Shown piece by piece: positions 51,704 through 60,218 of a stretch of 64,000 nucleotides of DNA; within the stretch, counting starts at the first letter, position 1, and each line of letters begins with the position of its first letter. Position numbers and translations under genes: made by a program. The notes below the pieces were generated by a model. The model had not been told where the DNA came from, did not search any database, and saw nothing but the letters and a program-made list of their open reading frames with translations. The stretch is from positions 5,000 through 68,999 of the forward strand of contig JBJEPQ010000071.1 in the NCBI GenBank assembly GCA_051881315.1, written 5' to 3'. The DNA is from CAG-488 sp051881315. GTDB taxonomy: Bacteria; Bacillota; Clostridia; Oscillospirales; Acutalibacteraceae.

Positions 51704-53536
51704 TTATATAAATCTAACCTTGTACTTTTTAAGCCAATAATCAAACTGGAGGAAATAGGCTATTGTCTGAGGAGTTGTCATAAGCTGACCGTACCACGGC
51801 TGACTCTTGTTTTCCGTTAAAAGCTCAGTCAGCTTTTCTTTCTTTATAAAATCAAGCATCGGAGAACTGCCGTCGTCAATTATCGCCTGCAATCTTTCCG
51901 AAACAGCGGCAAGATAATTCGGATTGTGCGTTTTCGGATAAGGGCTTTTCTTGCGCCAAAGCACTTCATCGGGCAGGTATCCCCTCATCGCTTCTCTGAG
52001 CAGTCCTTTTTCATAATTGTTGTGATCCTTCATCTGCCACGGCACGTTATAAAGGTACTCGACAATCCTGTGGTCGCAGAAAGGAACTCTGACCTCAAGC
52101 GAGGAATACATACTCATTCTGTCCTTCCTGTCAAGCAGAGTTTGCATAAACCAATCAAGATTGAGCTTCATCATCTGCGCCGTTTTCAGATCGTCCTCCG
52201 ACATATTTTCATAGAGCGGAGCACTGTCGGCGGTGAGCTTATAGCGGCCGTAGACATATTCCGCTCCGTCGATTTGTTCTGCAAATTCATCTTTCAAAAA
52301 AGACATTCTGTAATCCGTAGACTGTGCCCACGGAAAGCCCTCGGAAGAACGGATTGTTTTGTCTCTGTACCACGGATAACCGCCGAAAATCTCGTCCGCA
52401 CACTCTCCCGACAGGGCAACCGTGCCGTACTCCTTGATAGCCTTGCACAAAAGAAGCATAGAAGCGTCCACGTCCGCCATTCCAGGCATATCCCTTGCGT
52501 CAACCGAAGAATACAACGCATCCACAAGCTCGGCGGTATCTATAACGATCCAATGATGTGCGCCGCCGAGATATTTCTCCATAATGCGAATATACTCGGG
52601 ATCGGAGTTCGGCTGAAATTTTGATTTTCGGAAGTATTTGTCGTTGTCCTTATAGTCAACGGAAAAGGTGTGAAGCACCTCTCCCCTTTTCTTAAACTCC
52701 TCATTCGTGACAGAGGAAATCAGGCTGGAATCAAGTCCGCCCGAAAGAAAAGTACAAAGCGGAACATCGGAAACAAGCTGTCGTTTGATTGAGTCCGTTA
52801 CAAGATAACGCACCTTTTCAACTGTCTGTTCAAAGCTGTCGGTATGCTCATGAGCCTCGACATTCCAGTAGCGATGGATTGTCAGCCCCGTTTCGTCAAA
52901 TATCGCATAGTGGGCAGGTCTTATCTCGCTGATATTTTTGAAAACCCCCATTCCGGGAGTTCTGCCCGGACCGATCAGCATAATCTCCGACAGCGACCGA
53001 ATATCCATCAGCGGCTCGATTTCCGGGTGTTCAAGCAAGGCTTTAATTTCCGAGGCAAAAACAAATCCGCTTTTGCACATCGAATAAAAAAGCGGTTTAA
53101 CGCCCATTCTGTCCCTTGCGACAAACAGGCGTTTAGTCTCATGCTCCCAAACCGCAAAGGCAAAAATACCGTTGAAAAGCTCAACGCATTTTTCACGGTA
53201 TTCACAGTAGGCTTTCAGCACGACCTCGGTATCGGAATGGCTGAAAAAGTTGTATCCCCTGCTCTCAAGCCCGTTTCTGATCTCATCGGTATTATAAAGC
53301 TCACCGTTGTAGCAAAGCGTAAACAGCTCCCCGTCTACCGCATAGGTCATCGGCTGTTTTCCTCGCTCAATATCGACAACGGCAAGTCTCCTGTGCATCA
53401 AAACCGCATCGTGTGAAAAGTATTCGCCGTGCTGATCGGGACCTCTTGAATAGAGCTTGTTCTGCATATTGTAAAAATGACTTTCATATTCCTCCAAATC
53501 CCTGCTGAACGAGACCTGTCCGCAAATTCCGCACAT
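51704..53536 (-). CDS. asnB: asparagine synthase (glutamine-hydrolysing)
   Basis: Makes asparagine from aspartate, ATP and glutamine. 610 residues: N-terminal Ntn glutaminase beginning MCGICGQVSF with the Cys nucleophile, MHRRLAVVD and NGELYN; C-terminal synthetase with the PP-loop LSGGLDSSLI (about residue 257) and ALSGECADEIFGGYPWY. GAGGTGA lies just inside the end of spoIIID, four bases between genes, so it depends on spoIIID transcription or its own internal promoter. Some AsnB paralogues instead amidate cell-wall diaminopimelate; that cannot be excluded. Confidence 0.92.
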   Translation of the reverse strand: MCGICGQVSFSRDLEEYESHFYNMQNKLYSRGPDQHGEYFSHDAVLMHRRLAVVDIERGKQPMTYAVDGELFTLCYNGELYNTDEIRNGLESRGYNFFSHSDTEVVLKAYCEYREKCVELFNGIFAFAVWEHETKRLFVARDRMGVKPLFYSMCKSGFVFASEIKALLEHPEIEPLMDIRSLSEIMLIGPGRTPGMGVFKNISEIRPAHYAIFDETGLTIHRYWNVEAHEHTDSFEQTVEKVRYLVTDSIKRQLVSDVPLCTFLSGGLDSSLISSVTNEEFKKRGEVLHTFSVDYKDNDKYFRKSKFQPNSDPEYIRIMEKYLGGAHHWIVIDTAELVDALYSSVDARDMPGMADVDASMLLLCKAIKEYGTVALSGECADEIFGGYPWYRDKTIRSSEGFPWAQSTDYRMSFLKDEFAEQIDGAEYVYGRYKLTADSAPLYENMSEDDLKTAQMMKLNLDWFMQTLLDRKDRMSMYSSLEVRVPFCDHRIVEYLYNVPWQMKDHNNYEKGLLREAMRGYLPDEVLWRKKSPYPKTHNPNYLAAVSERLQAIIDDGSSPMLDFIKKEKLTELLTENKSQPWYGQLMTTPQTIAYFLQFDYWLKKYKVRFI

Positions 53537-53540
53537 TAAA

Positions 53541-53798
53541 TCACCTCATTTTCTTTCCCTTATATTTTTCTCTCGTGGCAATTCCGCCCCTGATATGTCT
53601 CTGCGCCTTGTTGATATCAAGTATTTCCCTGACCTCTTTGCTTAATACGGGATCAATTTCCTCAAGCTTTTGCGTGACGTCCGTATGTACCGTTGACTTT
53701 GAAATTCCGAACACCTTTGCGGCGGCTCTGACAGTCGATCTGTTTTTCACGATATATTCGCCGAGTTCAACCGAACGAATCCGAGCTAAATCATTCAA
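53541..53798 (-). CDS. spoIIID: sporulation regulator SpoIIID
   Basis: 85-residue DNA-binding protein that switches mother-cell sigma-E genes during sporulation. Helix-turn-helix NRSTVRAAAKVFGISKSTVH (about residues 18-37), followed by DVTQKLEEIDPVLSKEVREI and a basic tail QRHIRGGIATREKYKGKK, all typical. The start is TTG at 53798; GGGAGG lies 8 bases before it but inside the 3' arm of the metA terminator hairpin. This supports an endospore-forming lineage. Confidence 0.94.
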   Translation of the reverse strand: MNDLARIRSVELGEYIVKNRSTVRAAAKVFGISKSTVHTDVTQKLEEIDPVLSKEVREILDINKAQRHIRGGIATREKYKGKKMR

Positions 53799-53849
53799 AA
53801 GAAAAACCTCCCGAATTTACATATCAGTAATTGATATGTTCGGGAGGTT
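53799..53849 (-). terminator. metA terminator hairpin that contains the spoIIID ribosome binding site
   Basis: On the minus strand AACCTCCCGAA pairs with TTCGGGAGGTT (11 bp), with an inner CATATCA/TGATATG stem (7 bp), then TTTTTCTTTT. The GGGAGG of spoIIID is in the descending arm and the T-run is its spacer. The element would both end metA transcription and mask the spoIIID start. Confidence 0.85.
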
Positions 53850-53858
53850 GATTTTATG

Positions 53859-54776
53859 TCATTCTATTGTTTCAATGTCGTATGGAGTCGTCTGATATAC
53901 GAAATAGTTCAGCCAGTTGGAAAAAAGGAGATTGGCGTGCGCCCTCCAGGAAACTATCGGCTCCTTGGTCGGATCGTCATTCGGAAAATAGTTTTTAGGA
54001 ATGTCAATTTCAAGTCCCTTTTCCTTGTCACGGAAATATTCATCTTTCAGAGTATCCCTGTCGTATTCCGAATGTCCGGTCACAAAGATCTGCTTGCCCT
54101 TGTTTGTGGAAACGGCATAAACTCCCGTCTCCTTTGATGAGGCAAGAATTTTCAAGCCCTTGACCTTTTTGATATCCTCGGCATAGACCGTTGTATGTCT
54201 TGACTGAGGCACCATAAAGGTTTCGTCAAAGCCTCGGAAAAGGATCGACCTTTTGTAGTCCACCTTATGAGGATAAACTCCGAAGCACTTCTTCAGCAGA
54301 GGATGCTTCTGAATACCGTAATGGTAGTAAAGTCCTGCCTGTGCTCCCCAGCAAATATGGAAAGTGCTTGTGACATGGGTTTTGCTCCATTCCATTATCT
54401 CGCAAAGCTCATCCCAGTATTCTACCTCTTCAAATTCCATATTTTCAACGGGCGCACCGGTGATTATCATTCCGTCGTACTTGTTGTCCTTTATTTCGTC
54501 AAAGGTCTTATAAAACGCCAAAAGATGCTCCTCGGATGTGTTCTTCGACTTGTGCGAGGTAGTATACATCATTTCCATTTCAACCTGAAGCGGAGTGTTT
54601 CCGAGAAGTCGGGCAAACTGAGTTTCTGTCTCGATCTTCTTTGGCATAAGGTTGAGAAGCAAAATCTTCAGCGGTCGTATATCCTGCTTGACTGCCCTCT
54701 TATGCGTCATGACGAAAATGTTTTCGTCCTTGAGCGTTTTTACGGCAGGCAGTCCGTTAGGTACTTTAATAGGCAT
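53859..54776 (-). CDS. metA: homoserine O-acetyltransferase (MetA type)
   Basis: First committed step of methionine synthesis. 305 residues with the Cys nucleophile in STFHICWGAQAGLYYHYG (about residue 142), the catalytic His-Glu region near VTGHSEYDRDTL (about 235), and the acyl-CoA selecting motif ITGAPVENMEFEEVEYW. In the latter the residue equivalent to E. coli 111 is Glu, not Gly, which known enzymology associates with acetyl-CoA rather than succinyl-CoA. The next gene upstream, metY, uses O-acetylhomoserine, which agrees. GAGTGA precedes the ATG. Confidence 0.92.
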   Translation of the reverse strand: MPIKVPNGLPAVKTLKDENIFVMTHKRAVKQDIRPLKILLLNLMPKKIETETQFARLLGNTPLQVEMEMMYTTSHKSKNTSEEHLLAFYKTFDEIKDNKYDGMIITGAPVENMEFEEVEYWDELCEIMEWSKTHVTSTFHICWGAQAGLYYHYGIQKHPLLKKCFGVYPHKVDYKRSILFRGFDETFMVPQSRHTTVYAEDIKKVKGLKILASSKETGVYAVSTNKGKQIFVTGHSEYDRDTLKDEYFRDKEKGLEIDIPKNYFPNDDPTKEPIVSWRAHANLLFSNWLNYFVYQTTPYDIETIE

Positions 54777-54793
54777 TTGTTATCACTCTTCAA

Positions 54794-56077
54794 TCAAACT
54801 TTTTCAAGAGCCTGTGCAATATCCTCGATCAGATCCTGTGCGTTCTCAAGTCCGCAGGAGAAGCGAACAAGATTTGCGGGAACTCCTGCGGCGGCAAGCT
54901 CAGCGTCATTCATCTGACGGTGGGTTGCGCTTGCAGGATGCAGACAGCAGGTTCTTGCGTCGGCAACATGGGTTTCAATAGCGGCAACTTTAAGATTTTT
55001 CATAAAGGTTTCTGCCGCTTTTCTTCCGCCCTTTATGCCGAAGCTGACAACTCCGCAGGAGCCGTTCGGCAGATATTTCTGCGCCAGCTCATAATATTTG
55101 TCACCTTTAAGAGACGGGTAATTGACCCAGTCGATCTTGTCGTGGGAATCAAGGAACTCTGCAACGGCAAGTCCGTTTTCACAGTGTCTTGCCATTCTGA
55201 CATGCAGACTTTCAAGTCCGAGATTGAGCAGGAAAGCATTCTGCGGAGACTGGATTGATCCGAAATCCCTCATAAGCTGAACGGTAGCCTTTGTGATGAA
55301 AGCTCCACCCTGACCGAAACGCTCGGAATAAACAACTCCGTGATAGCTGTCGTCGGGAGTGCAGAGACCGGGGAACTTATCGGCATGAGCCATCCAGTCA
55401 AAATTACCCGAATCAACAATACAGCCGCCGACGCCTGCTCCGTGACCGTCCATATACTTTGTTGTTGAGTGAGTTACAATATCTGCACCCCACTCGAACG
55501 GACGGCAGTTTATCGGCGTTGCAAAGGTGTTGTCAATGATGAGCGGAACACCGTGAGCGTGAGCCGCCTTTGCAAAACGCTCAATGTCAAGAACGGTGAG
55601 CGCAGGATTCGCGATAGTCTCACCGAATACGAGCTTTGTGTTCGGCTTGAATGCGGCCTCAAGCTCCTCATCGGAACAGCCGGGATCAACAAAGGTGAAG
55701 TCGATACCCATTCTCTTCATCGTAACGGCAAAAAGATTGTATGTGCCGCCGTAGATCATAGAAGAAGCAACAACGTGATCGCCGCAGTTTGCAATATTGA
55801 ACACAGCGTAAAAAGAAGCCGCCTGACCGGAAGAAGTAAGCATGGCAGCCGTGCCGCCCTCAAGCTCACAGATCTTGTTTGCAACATAATCGTTTGTCGG
55901 GTTCTGAAGTCTTGTGTAGAAATAGCCCTCCGCTTCAAGGTCAAAGAGCTTTCCCATATCCTCGCTAGTGTCGTATTTATAGGTCGTGCTCTGGATTATA
56001 GGGATCTGTCTCGGCTCTCCGTTTCCCGGAGTGTAGCCGCCCTGCACGCACTTTGTTTCAATTCTTTTTTCACTCAT
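54794..56077 (-). CDS. metY: O-acetylhomoserine sulfhydrylase (MetY type)
   Basis: PLP enzyme making homocysteine from O-acetylhomoserine and sulfide. 427 residues; the cofactor Lys is in THSTTKYMDGHGAGVGG (about residue 209), and family segments include SSGQAASFYAVFNIA and YTRLQNPTNDYV. Length and motifs favour MetY over the shorter cystathionine enzymes. GAGGAC precedes the ATG. It is followed 17 bases later by metA, giving a complete sulfur incorporation pair. No SAM riboswitch or T-box was seen upstream. Confidence 0.93.
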   Translation of the reverse strand: MSEKRIETKCVQGGYTPGNGEPRQIPIIQSTTYKYDTSEDMGKLFDLEAEGYFYTRLQNPTNDYVANKICELEGGTAAMLTSSGQAASFYAVFNIANCGDHVVASSMIYGGTYNLFAVTMKRMGIDFTFVDPGCSDEELEAAFKPNTKLVFGETIANPALTVLDIERFAKAAHAHGVPLIIDNTFATPINCRPFEWGADIVTHSTTKYMDGHGAGVGGCIVDSGNFDWMAHADKFPGLCTPDDSYHGVVYSERFGQGGAFITKATVQLMRDFGSIQSPQNAFLLNLGLESLHVRMARHCENGLAVAEFLDSHDKIDWVNYPSLKGDKYYELAQKYLPNGSCGVVSFGIKGGRKAAETFMKNLKVAAIETHVADARTCCLHPASATHRQMNDAELAAAGVPANLVRFSCGLENAQDLIEDIAQALEKV

Positions 56078-56101
56078 TGTCTGTCCTCTATTCTGTATAA
56101 T

Positions 56102-56938
56102 TTATACAAGTTTTTTCAGGAAATCCAAGCCTTTCGGCACGGCTGTCAGCGGAGTTTCTCTGCCCTCGTATTCGAGCGTAACCCAACCGTCGTAGCCCGA
56201 ATTTTTAATCATTTCAACGCACTTTTCAACAGGCACAATTCCGTCGCCGAGCACTGAGCCGCAAAGGTGGTTTCCGTCTCTTGTATCAAAATATCCGTCG
56301 GGAGTTTCAACGCTCTTGTCTGCAAAATAAAAATCCTTGACATGAGCATAAATCATATAGTTTACGCCGACCTTAACTGCGTCAAGCGGATTTTCATCGG
56401 CACAAAGGAAGTTTCCGATATCAACAAGCCAGCCGAAATTTTCATCATCGACCGCTTTCATCAGAGCCTCAACCCTGTCGCTCTGCTGACAGTAAAAGCC
56501 GTGATTTTCAACCGAGGTCTTTATACCCTTTGTCTTTGCATATTCCGTAACAGCCTTACAGCCCTTTGCAAGCACGGGAAGATATTTTTCAAATCCCGTC
56601 TTTGAAAATCTTTCGCTCTCCGGTCCTCCCGAAGCGTCATGACGCATTGTCTTAACTCCGAGAATCTCTGCGATATCGACCTCTTTTTTCAGTCTTTCGA
56701 TCTCATCGTCAACATCTCTGTTTATGAAATCCGCACCGATAGCATAGTTTGATATTTCAACACCGACCTTGTCGGCATAGGCTTTAAGCTCCTTGGCATA
56801 TTCCGCTTTATCCCTGTCGCCGGGGTTTATCTCGGCAAATTCAATGCCCTCAAAGCCCATCTGCTTAGCAAGGTCAATTCTTTCAAAATCACTGTTTTTA
56901 AGCTGAGAATAGCTGTAACTGCTGATCGCAATTTTCAT
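56102..56938 (-). CDS. sugar phosphate isomerase/epimerase-like TIM barrel protein
   Basis: 278 residues of the xylose isomerase-like TIM barrel family. Metal-ligand positions are visible as the Glu of KTSVENHGF (about residue 144), Asp-x-x-x-Asn in GWLVDIGNFL (about 172), His of YAHVKDFYF and Glu of WVTLEYEG (about 260). Substrate unknown; related enzymes act on inositol intermediates, tagatose or other keto sugars. It lies one base or so after a paralogue, with which it shares about the same size and fold. Confidence 0.85.
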   Translation of the reverse strand: MKIAISSYSYSQLKNSDFERIDLAKQMGFEGIEFAEINPGDRDKAEYAKELKAYADKVGVEISNYAIGADFINRDVDDEIERLKKEVDIAEILGVKTMRHDASGGPESERFSKTGFEKYLPVLAKGCKAVTEYAKTKGIKTSVENHGFYCQQSDRVEALMKAVDDENFGWLVDIGNFLCADENPLDAVKVGVNYMIYAHVKDFYFADKSVETPDGYFDTRDGNHLCGSVLGDGIVPVEKCVEMIKNSGYDGWVTLEYEGRETPLTAVPKGLDFLKKLV

Positions 56939-56940
56939 AT

Positions 56941-57789
56941 TCAGACACCCATCTTTCCGTTAAGAAATTCAACCGCTTTTCTGATATCCTTTTCGGGATC
57001 GTCTCCGACTTCTCTTTCAATAGTAAGGAAGCCCTTATATCCGATATCCTCAAGAGCCTTGAGATACTCGTCCCAGTTTACGCTGCCCTCGCCGAGAGGA
57101 ACTTCGATAAAGCTGTTGCTTGTGACAATGTGCGACTTGACCATTCCGTAAATGATATCGGGATCAACATAGAAATTCTGCTTTCCGTCCTTTGCGTGGG
57201 TGTGAACAATGTAGTCCTTGAGGTTGTGAACAGCCTTTGCGGGATCATCGCCCGTAACCATAACAAGGTTTGCGGGATCGAGGTTTACGCCGACTCCCGT
57301 TGAGCCGAGAGAATCAAGAAACTTTTTAAGAGTGGCTGAGGTTTCGGGACCTGTTTCAATAGCGAAATGTGCGCCGATCTCGTCGGCATAACGGCTCAGC
57401 TCAAAGCAAGCCTCCTGCATGACCTTAAATCTTTCTGCATTCTCGTCCTCAGGCACAACACCGATATGAGTGGTGACAACGTCCGTGCCAAGCTCCTTTG
57501 CAAGATCAAGTATTCTCTTGGATTTCTCGACCTTCCATTCATTATCCTCTTTAACGGCAAATCCGCCGCCTCCGAGGTCGCCGCAAAGCGCGGAAATGAC
57601 AAGTCCGTTATCTGCAACAAGCTTGCGGAAGTCCGCTCTTTTCTGTCCTACAAGATTTTCGGGAGCCATCTCTCCCCTCGTTGAGTAAACCTGAATACCG
57701 TTTGCTCCGACCGCAGCCGCCTTTTCAACCGCAGTCTTTATATCAACTCTGAAGCTGTCAATTATAACGCCGATAGGAAATTTATACAT
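56941..57789 (-). CDS. sugar phosphate isomerase/epimerase-like TIM barrel protein
   Basis: 282 residues, second xylose isomerase-like TIM barrel. The start MYKFPIGVIIDSF, the Glu of FAIETGPETSA (about residue 143), Asn/Asp in GVNLDPANLV, the His of VHTHAKDG and the C-terminal FLTIEREVGDD carry the metal site. AAGGAG precedes the ATG. First gene of the four-gene unit isomerase-isomerase-metY-metA, with a good promoter upstream. Why sugar isomerases share a transcript with methionine genes is unclear. Confidence 0.85.
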   Translation of the reverse strand: MYKFPIGVIIDSFRVDIKTAVEKAAAVGANGIQVYSTRGEMAPENLVGQKRADFRKLVADNGLVISALCGDLGGGGFAVKEDNEWKVEKSKRILDLAKELGTDVVTTHIGVVPEDENAERFKVMQEACFELSRYADEIGAHFAIETGPETSATLKKFLDSLGSTGVGVNLDPANLVMVTGDDPAKAVHNLKDYIVHTHAKDGKQNFYVDPDIIYGMVKSHIVTSNSFIEVPLGEGSVNWDEYLKALEDIGYKGFLTIEREVGDDPEKDIRKAVEFLNGKMGV

Positions 57790-57819
57790 ACAAACACTCC
57801 TTTACTTATGTTCCATTAG

Positions 57820-57848
57820 ATTATACATTCTTATTGTAATAAAATCAA
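57820..57848 (-). promoter_or_regulatory. sigma-A type promoter of the isomerase-metY-metA unit
   Basis: Minus strand TTGATT, 17-base spacer, TATAAT, about 30 bases before the first ATG; divergent from the YgjP-like gene. Confidence 0.75.
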
Positions 57849-57875
57849 TAACAAATAATGTTTTTTATCTTAAAT

Positions 57876-57904
57876 TTGACATGAAAGACGGTTGCTGATA
57901 AAAT
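57876..57904 (+). promoter_or_regulatory. sigma-A type promoter of the YgjP-like gene
   Basis: Plus strand TTGACA, 17-base spacer, TAAAAT, 20 bases before the TTG start. Confidence 0.75.
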
Positions 57905-57923
57905 TATCAAGAGGTGATCGGAA

Positions 57924-58439
57924 TTGGATTATACAGTTATCAGGAGCGACCGAAAAACAGTAGCCTTACAGATAAATCAGGACGGAGAGCTGATAGTTCG
58001 TGTGCCCAAAAGGTTTCCAAAGTATAAAATAAACAAGCTTGTTGAAAAGCACAGAGAATGGATAGAGAAAAAGACCGCCGAAGCGGTCAGCAGAAAGGAA
58101 AACACTCACGAGCTTTCAGCCGAAGAAATATCTGAATTGAAGAACAGGGCAAGAGAAATTCTTCCGAAGCTGACCGAAAAATACGCAAAAATTATGGGTG
58201 TGAGCTACGGCACGGTCAAGATTACTTCGGCTCAGAAACGCTTCGGCTCATGCAGTGCAAAAAACAACATATGTTATTCTTATATCCTGATGCAGTATCC
58301 GATTGAAGCGATCGAATATGTTGTAGTGCACGAATTAGCGCATACGGTTCATCACGATCACAGCAAGGCTTTTTACGCTTTGATTGAAAAATATATGCCT
58401 GATTATAAACAAAGAGAAAAACTTCTTAAAACAAATTAG
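57924..58439 (+). CDS. YgjP-like zinc metallopeptidase (M48-type core)
   Basis: 171 residues. The zinc motif is HELAHTVHHDHSKAF (HExxH, about residues 133-137, third ligand His about 144), preceded by KRFGSCSAKNNICYSY, diagnostic of the YgjP/DUF45 family of predicted metal-dependent hydrolases. TTG start at 57924 with GAGGTG seven bases upstream. Biological role unknown. It is a single-gene unit whose stop lies inside the bidirectional hairpin that follows. Confidence 0.87.
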   Translation: MDYTVIRSDRKTVALQINQDGELIVRVPKRFPKYKINKLVEKHREWIEKKTAEAVSRKENTHELSAEEISELKNRAREILPKLTEKYAKIMGVSYGTVKITSAQKRFGSCSAKNNICYSYILMQYPIEAIEYVVVHELAHTVHHDHSKAFYALIEKYMPDYKQREKLLKTN

Positions 58440-58466
58440 GGGCTGCTGCACTTAGCAACAACCCCT
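58438..58466. terminator. bidirectional terminator hairpin, possibly diverged copy of the CTGYCGCACTAAGCGA repeat
   Basis: AGGGGCTGCTGC-ACTTA-GCAACAACCCCT pairs over 12 positions (G-T pairs formed on the minus-strand transcript), followed by TTATTATTATT on the plus strand. It separates the convergent YgjP-like and DapA-like genes. The loop and lower stem resemble the solo repeat at 32690 (GGGCTGCCGCACTAA). Confidence 0.75.
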
Positions 58467-58480
58467 TATTATTATTCGGA

Positions 58481-59380
58481 TTAAAGAATACCGTGAGCCT
58501 TTGCGTACTCGTAGAAGGACTGAAGACTTCTTATTCTCGGCTCGCTGAGAGACGAACCTGCGCGTGTAACCGTTGTGAACGGAACACCCTGAAGCTGAAC
58601 AAGATATTTTGCGCTTGCGTTAAAGCCGCTGTCGATTGCACAGTCAAGAAGAATGATCTCGTTAAAGGTCTCTCTTGCCTTTTCGTAATTCTTTTCAACA
58701 AAGAACTCGTCATACATTTTTCGGAAAAGATTAACGCCGCAGGAGGTAGGAGTTGCGCAAACACCTCTTGCACCTGCTTCGTATGCGTCAAGAAGGAGAG
58801 GAATGTTAGCCTGAAGAACTGAGGAATCTCCCTGATAATTGAGCTTATCCTTGATGCCCTCCATTGAGCAGGTTGTGTCCTTTATTCCGTGGAATTTGCC
58901 CGTCTTAACAAGCTCACCGTATGCTTTGCCGGACATATGGCAGTTCGGGAAACCGGGGAACTCATAAAGGATAACGGGAAGAGAAGTGTATTCCGAAAGC
59001 TCGGAAAGGTTTTCAACAATTCTCTTGTCGCATGTGCCGTAGCCGCGTGTAACGAAAACAAGTCCGTCAACACCTGTCTGCTCCATGCGCTTAACCTCTT
59101 CGATCTGCTCTTTCCATGTCGGCTCAAGGTTGGCTGTTGCAACGATCTCAACGCCGTTTGCATGCTTAACGGCAGTTTCGGCACACTTGAGTCTTTCTTC
59201 AAGAGAAAGATGAGTCATCTCCGAGCTTCCGCAAACGGAAAAGAGATGATGAGCGCCTTTTTCAGCCTGAAACTCAACATACTTTGCATATGTATCATAG
59301 TTGATTGTCTTATCCTCATTAAAGGGAGTAAGAAGAAGCGCATATACGCCTCTGTATTCTTCCGGTTTACCAGTAAACAT
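58481..59380 (-). CDS. dihydrodipicolinate synthase-family aldolase
   Basis: 299-residue class I aldolase of the DapA/NanA family. The Schiff-base Lys is in FHGIKDTTCSMEG (about residue 167), the catalytic Tyr in VILYEFPGF (about 138), and the GSSEMTHLS loop corresponds to GTTGE of true DapA. The change at that loop and the two Cys nearby suggest an aldolase other than lysine biosynthetic DapA, for example a sialic acid- or keto-sugar lyase. Its own promoter lies upstream; single gene. Confidence 0.88.
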   Translation of the reverse strand: MFTGKPEEYRGVYALLLTPFNEDKTINYDTYAKYVEFQAEKGAHHLFSVCGSSEMTHLSLEERLKCAETAVKHANGVEIVATANLEPTWKEQIEEVKRMEQTGVDGLVFVTRGYGTCDKRIVENLSELSEYTSLPVILYEFPGFPNCHMSGKAYGELVKTGKFHGIKDTTCSMEGIKDKLNYQGDSSVLQANIPLLLDAYEAGARGVCATPTSCGVNLFRKMYDEFFVEKNYEKARETFNEIILLDCAIDSGFNASAKYLVQLQGVPFTTVTRAGSSLSEPRIRSLQSFYEYAKAHGIL

Positions 59381-59445
59381 TTAAACACCTTCTGAAAATT
59401 TTTAGTTTGAAAGTCAAACCGATTTCGGCTTTCTAAACCTTATTC

Positions 59446-59474
59446 ATAATACACTCAATGTTTAATAAAATCAA
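59446..59474 (-). promoter_or_regulatory. sigma-A type promoter of the DapA-family gene
   Basis: Minus strand TTGATT, 17-base spacer, TATTAT, about 65 bases before the ATG, directly after the GDPD stop codon. Confidence 0.65.
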
Positions 59475-59477
59475 GTG

Positions 59478-60206
59478 TTATTTTAACGAATCAATGACTT
59501 TTTTCGCCATATCGGGATAATTTCCGATTACAGAATCAACGCCGAGGTCATAAAGCCTTCTGACGCTTTCCTCATCGTTGACTGTCCAGGTATTTATCTC
59601 GATTCCGTTTTCTCTCATTTCACCGAAGGTTTCTTCGGTGAGCGTCCAATGCATCGGATGAATACACTCAACACCGTGTTTTTTTGTGTATTTTCCGAAA
59701 TCAAGGATCCAGCTTTCCTCAAGAAATCCGCATTTGATTCTCGGATTTATTTTTTTTAAACGCATTACACTGAAATGATTAAAGCTTGAAATGATTATTC
59801 TGTCTTCAAGACCGAATTCAATTATCATATCGTTAACCGCTTTTTCAATTCCCGGATATGTATAGACCCCTGTTTTCAGCTCGATGTTCGTTAAAAAACC
59901 GTCAACAGGCTTGATAAATTCAAAATATTCCCTGAGTGTCGGTATCCTGTTAAAGCCGTAGATTCCTTTAAAGCCTGCCGACGCATCGAAGGACTGAAGC
60001 TCTTTGAGAGTATAATCCCTGACAAAGCCGCTTGCGTCGCATGTACGGTCAAGTTTTTCATCATGGATAACAACAAGCTCTCCGTCCTTCGAAAAGTGAA
60101 CATCAAGCTCAATTCCGTCAGCACCCGATTCAACGGCTTTTTCGAAGGCAAGCATTGTGTTTTCCGGATATTTTCCGCTGAAGCCCCTGTGAGCAAAGTT
60201 TAACAT
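59478..60206 (-). CDS. glycerophosphodiester phosphodiesterase
   Basis: 242-residue GDPD TIM barrel that releases glycerol 3-phosphate from deacylated phospholipids. Catalytic His in FAHRGFSGKYPENTMLAF (about residue 6), metal site in GIELDVHFSKDGELVVIHD (Glu, Asp, His about 37-52). No signal peptide, so cytoplasmic. AAGGAGA precedes the ATG; it follows ylmH by 12 bases and probably shares its promoter. Confidence 0.92.
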   Translation of the reverse strand: MLNFAHRGFSGKYPENTMLAFEKAVESGADGIELDVHFSKDGELVVIHDEKLDRTCDASGFVRDYTLKELQSFDASAGFKGIYGFNRIPTLREYFEFIKPVDGFLTNIELKTGVYTYPGIEKAVNDMIIEFGLEDRIIISSFNHFSVMRLKKINPRIKCGFLEESWILDFGKYTKKHGVECIHPMHWTLTEETFGEMRENGIEINTWTVNDEESVRRLYDLGVDSVIGNYPDMAKKVIDSLK

Positions 60207-60218
60207 GGTATCGTCTCC

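Noticed and set aside
56078..56101. SAM riboswitch or T-box before metY
   Set aside because: Only 24 bases separate metY from the upstream gene, and no such structure is seen before the first gene of the unit either.
51704..57789. Whole asnB-to-isomerase run as a single operon
   Set aside because: A strong terminator hairpin separates metA from spoIIID, so at least two units exist.
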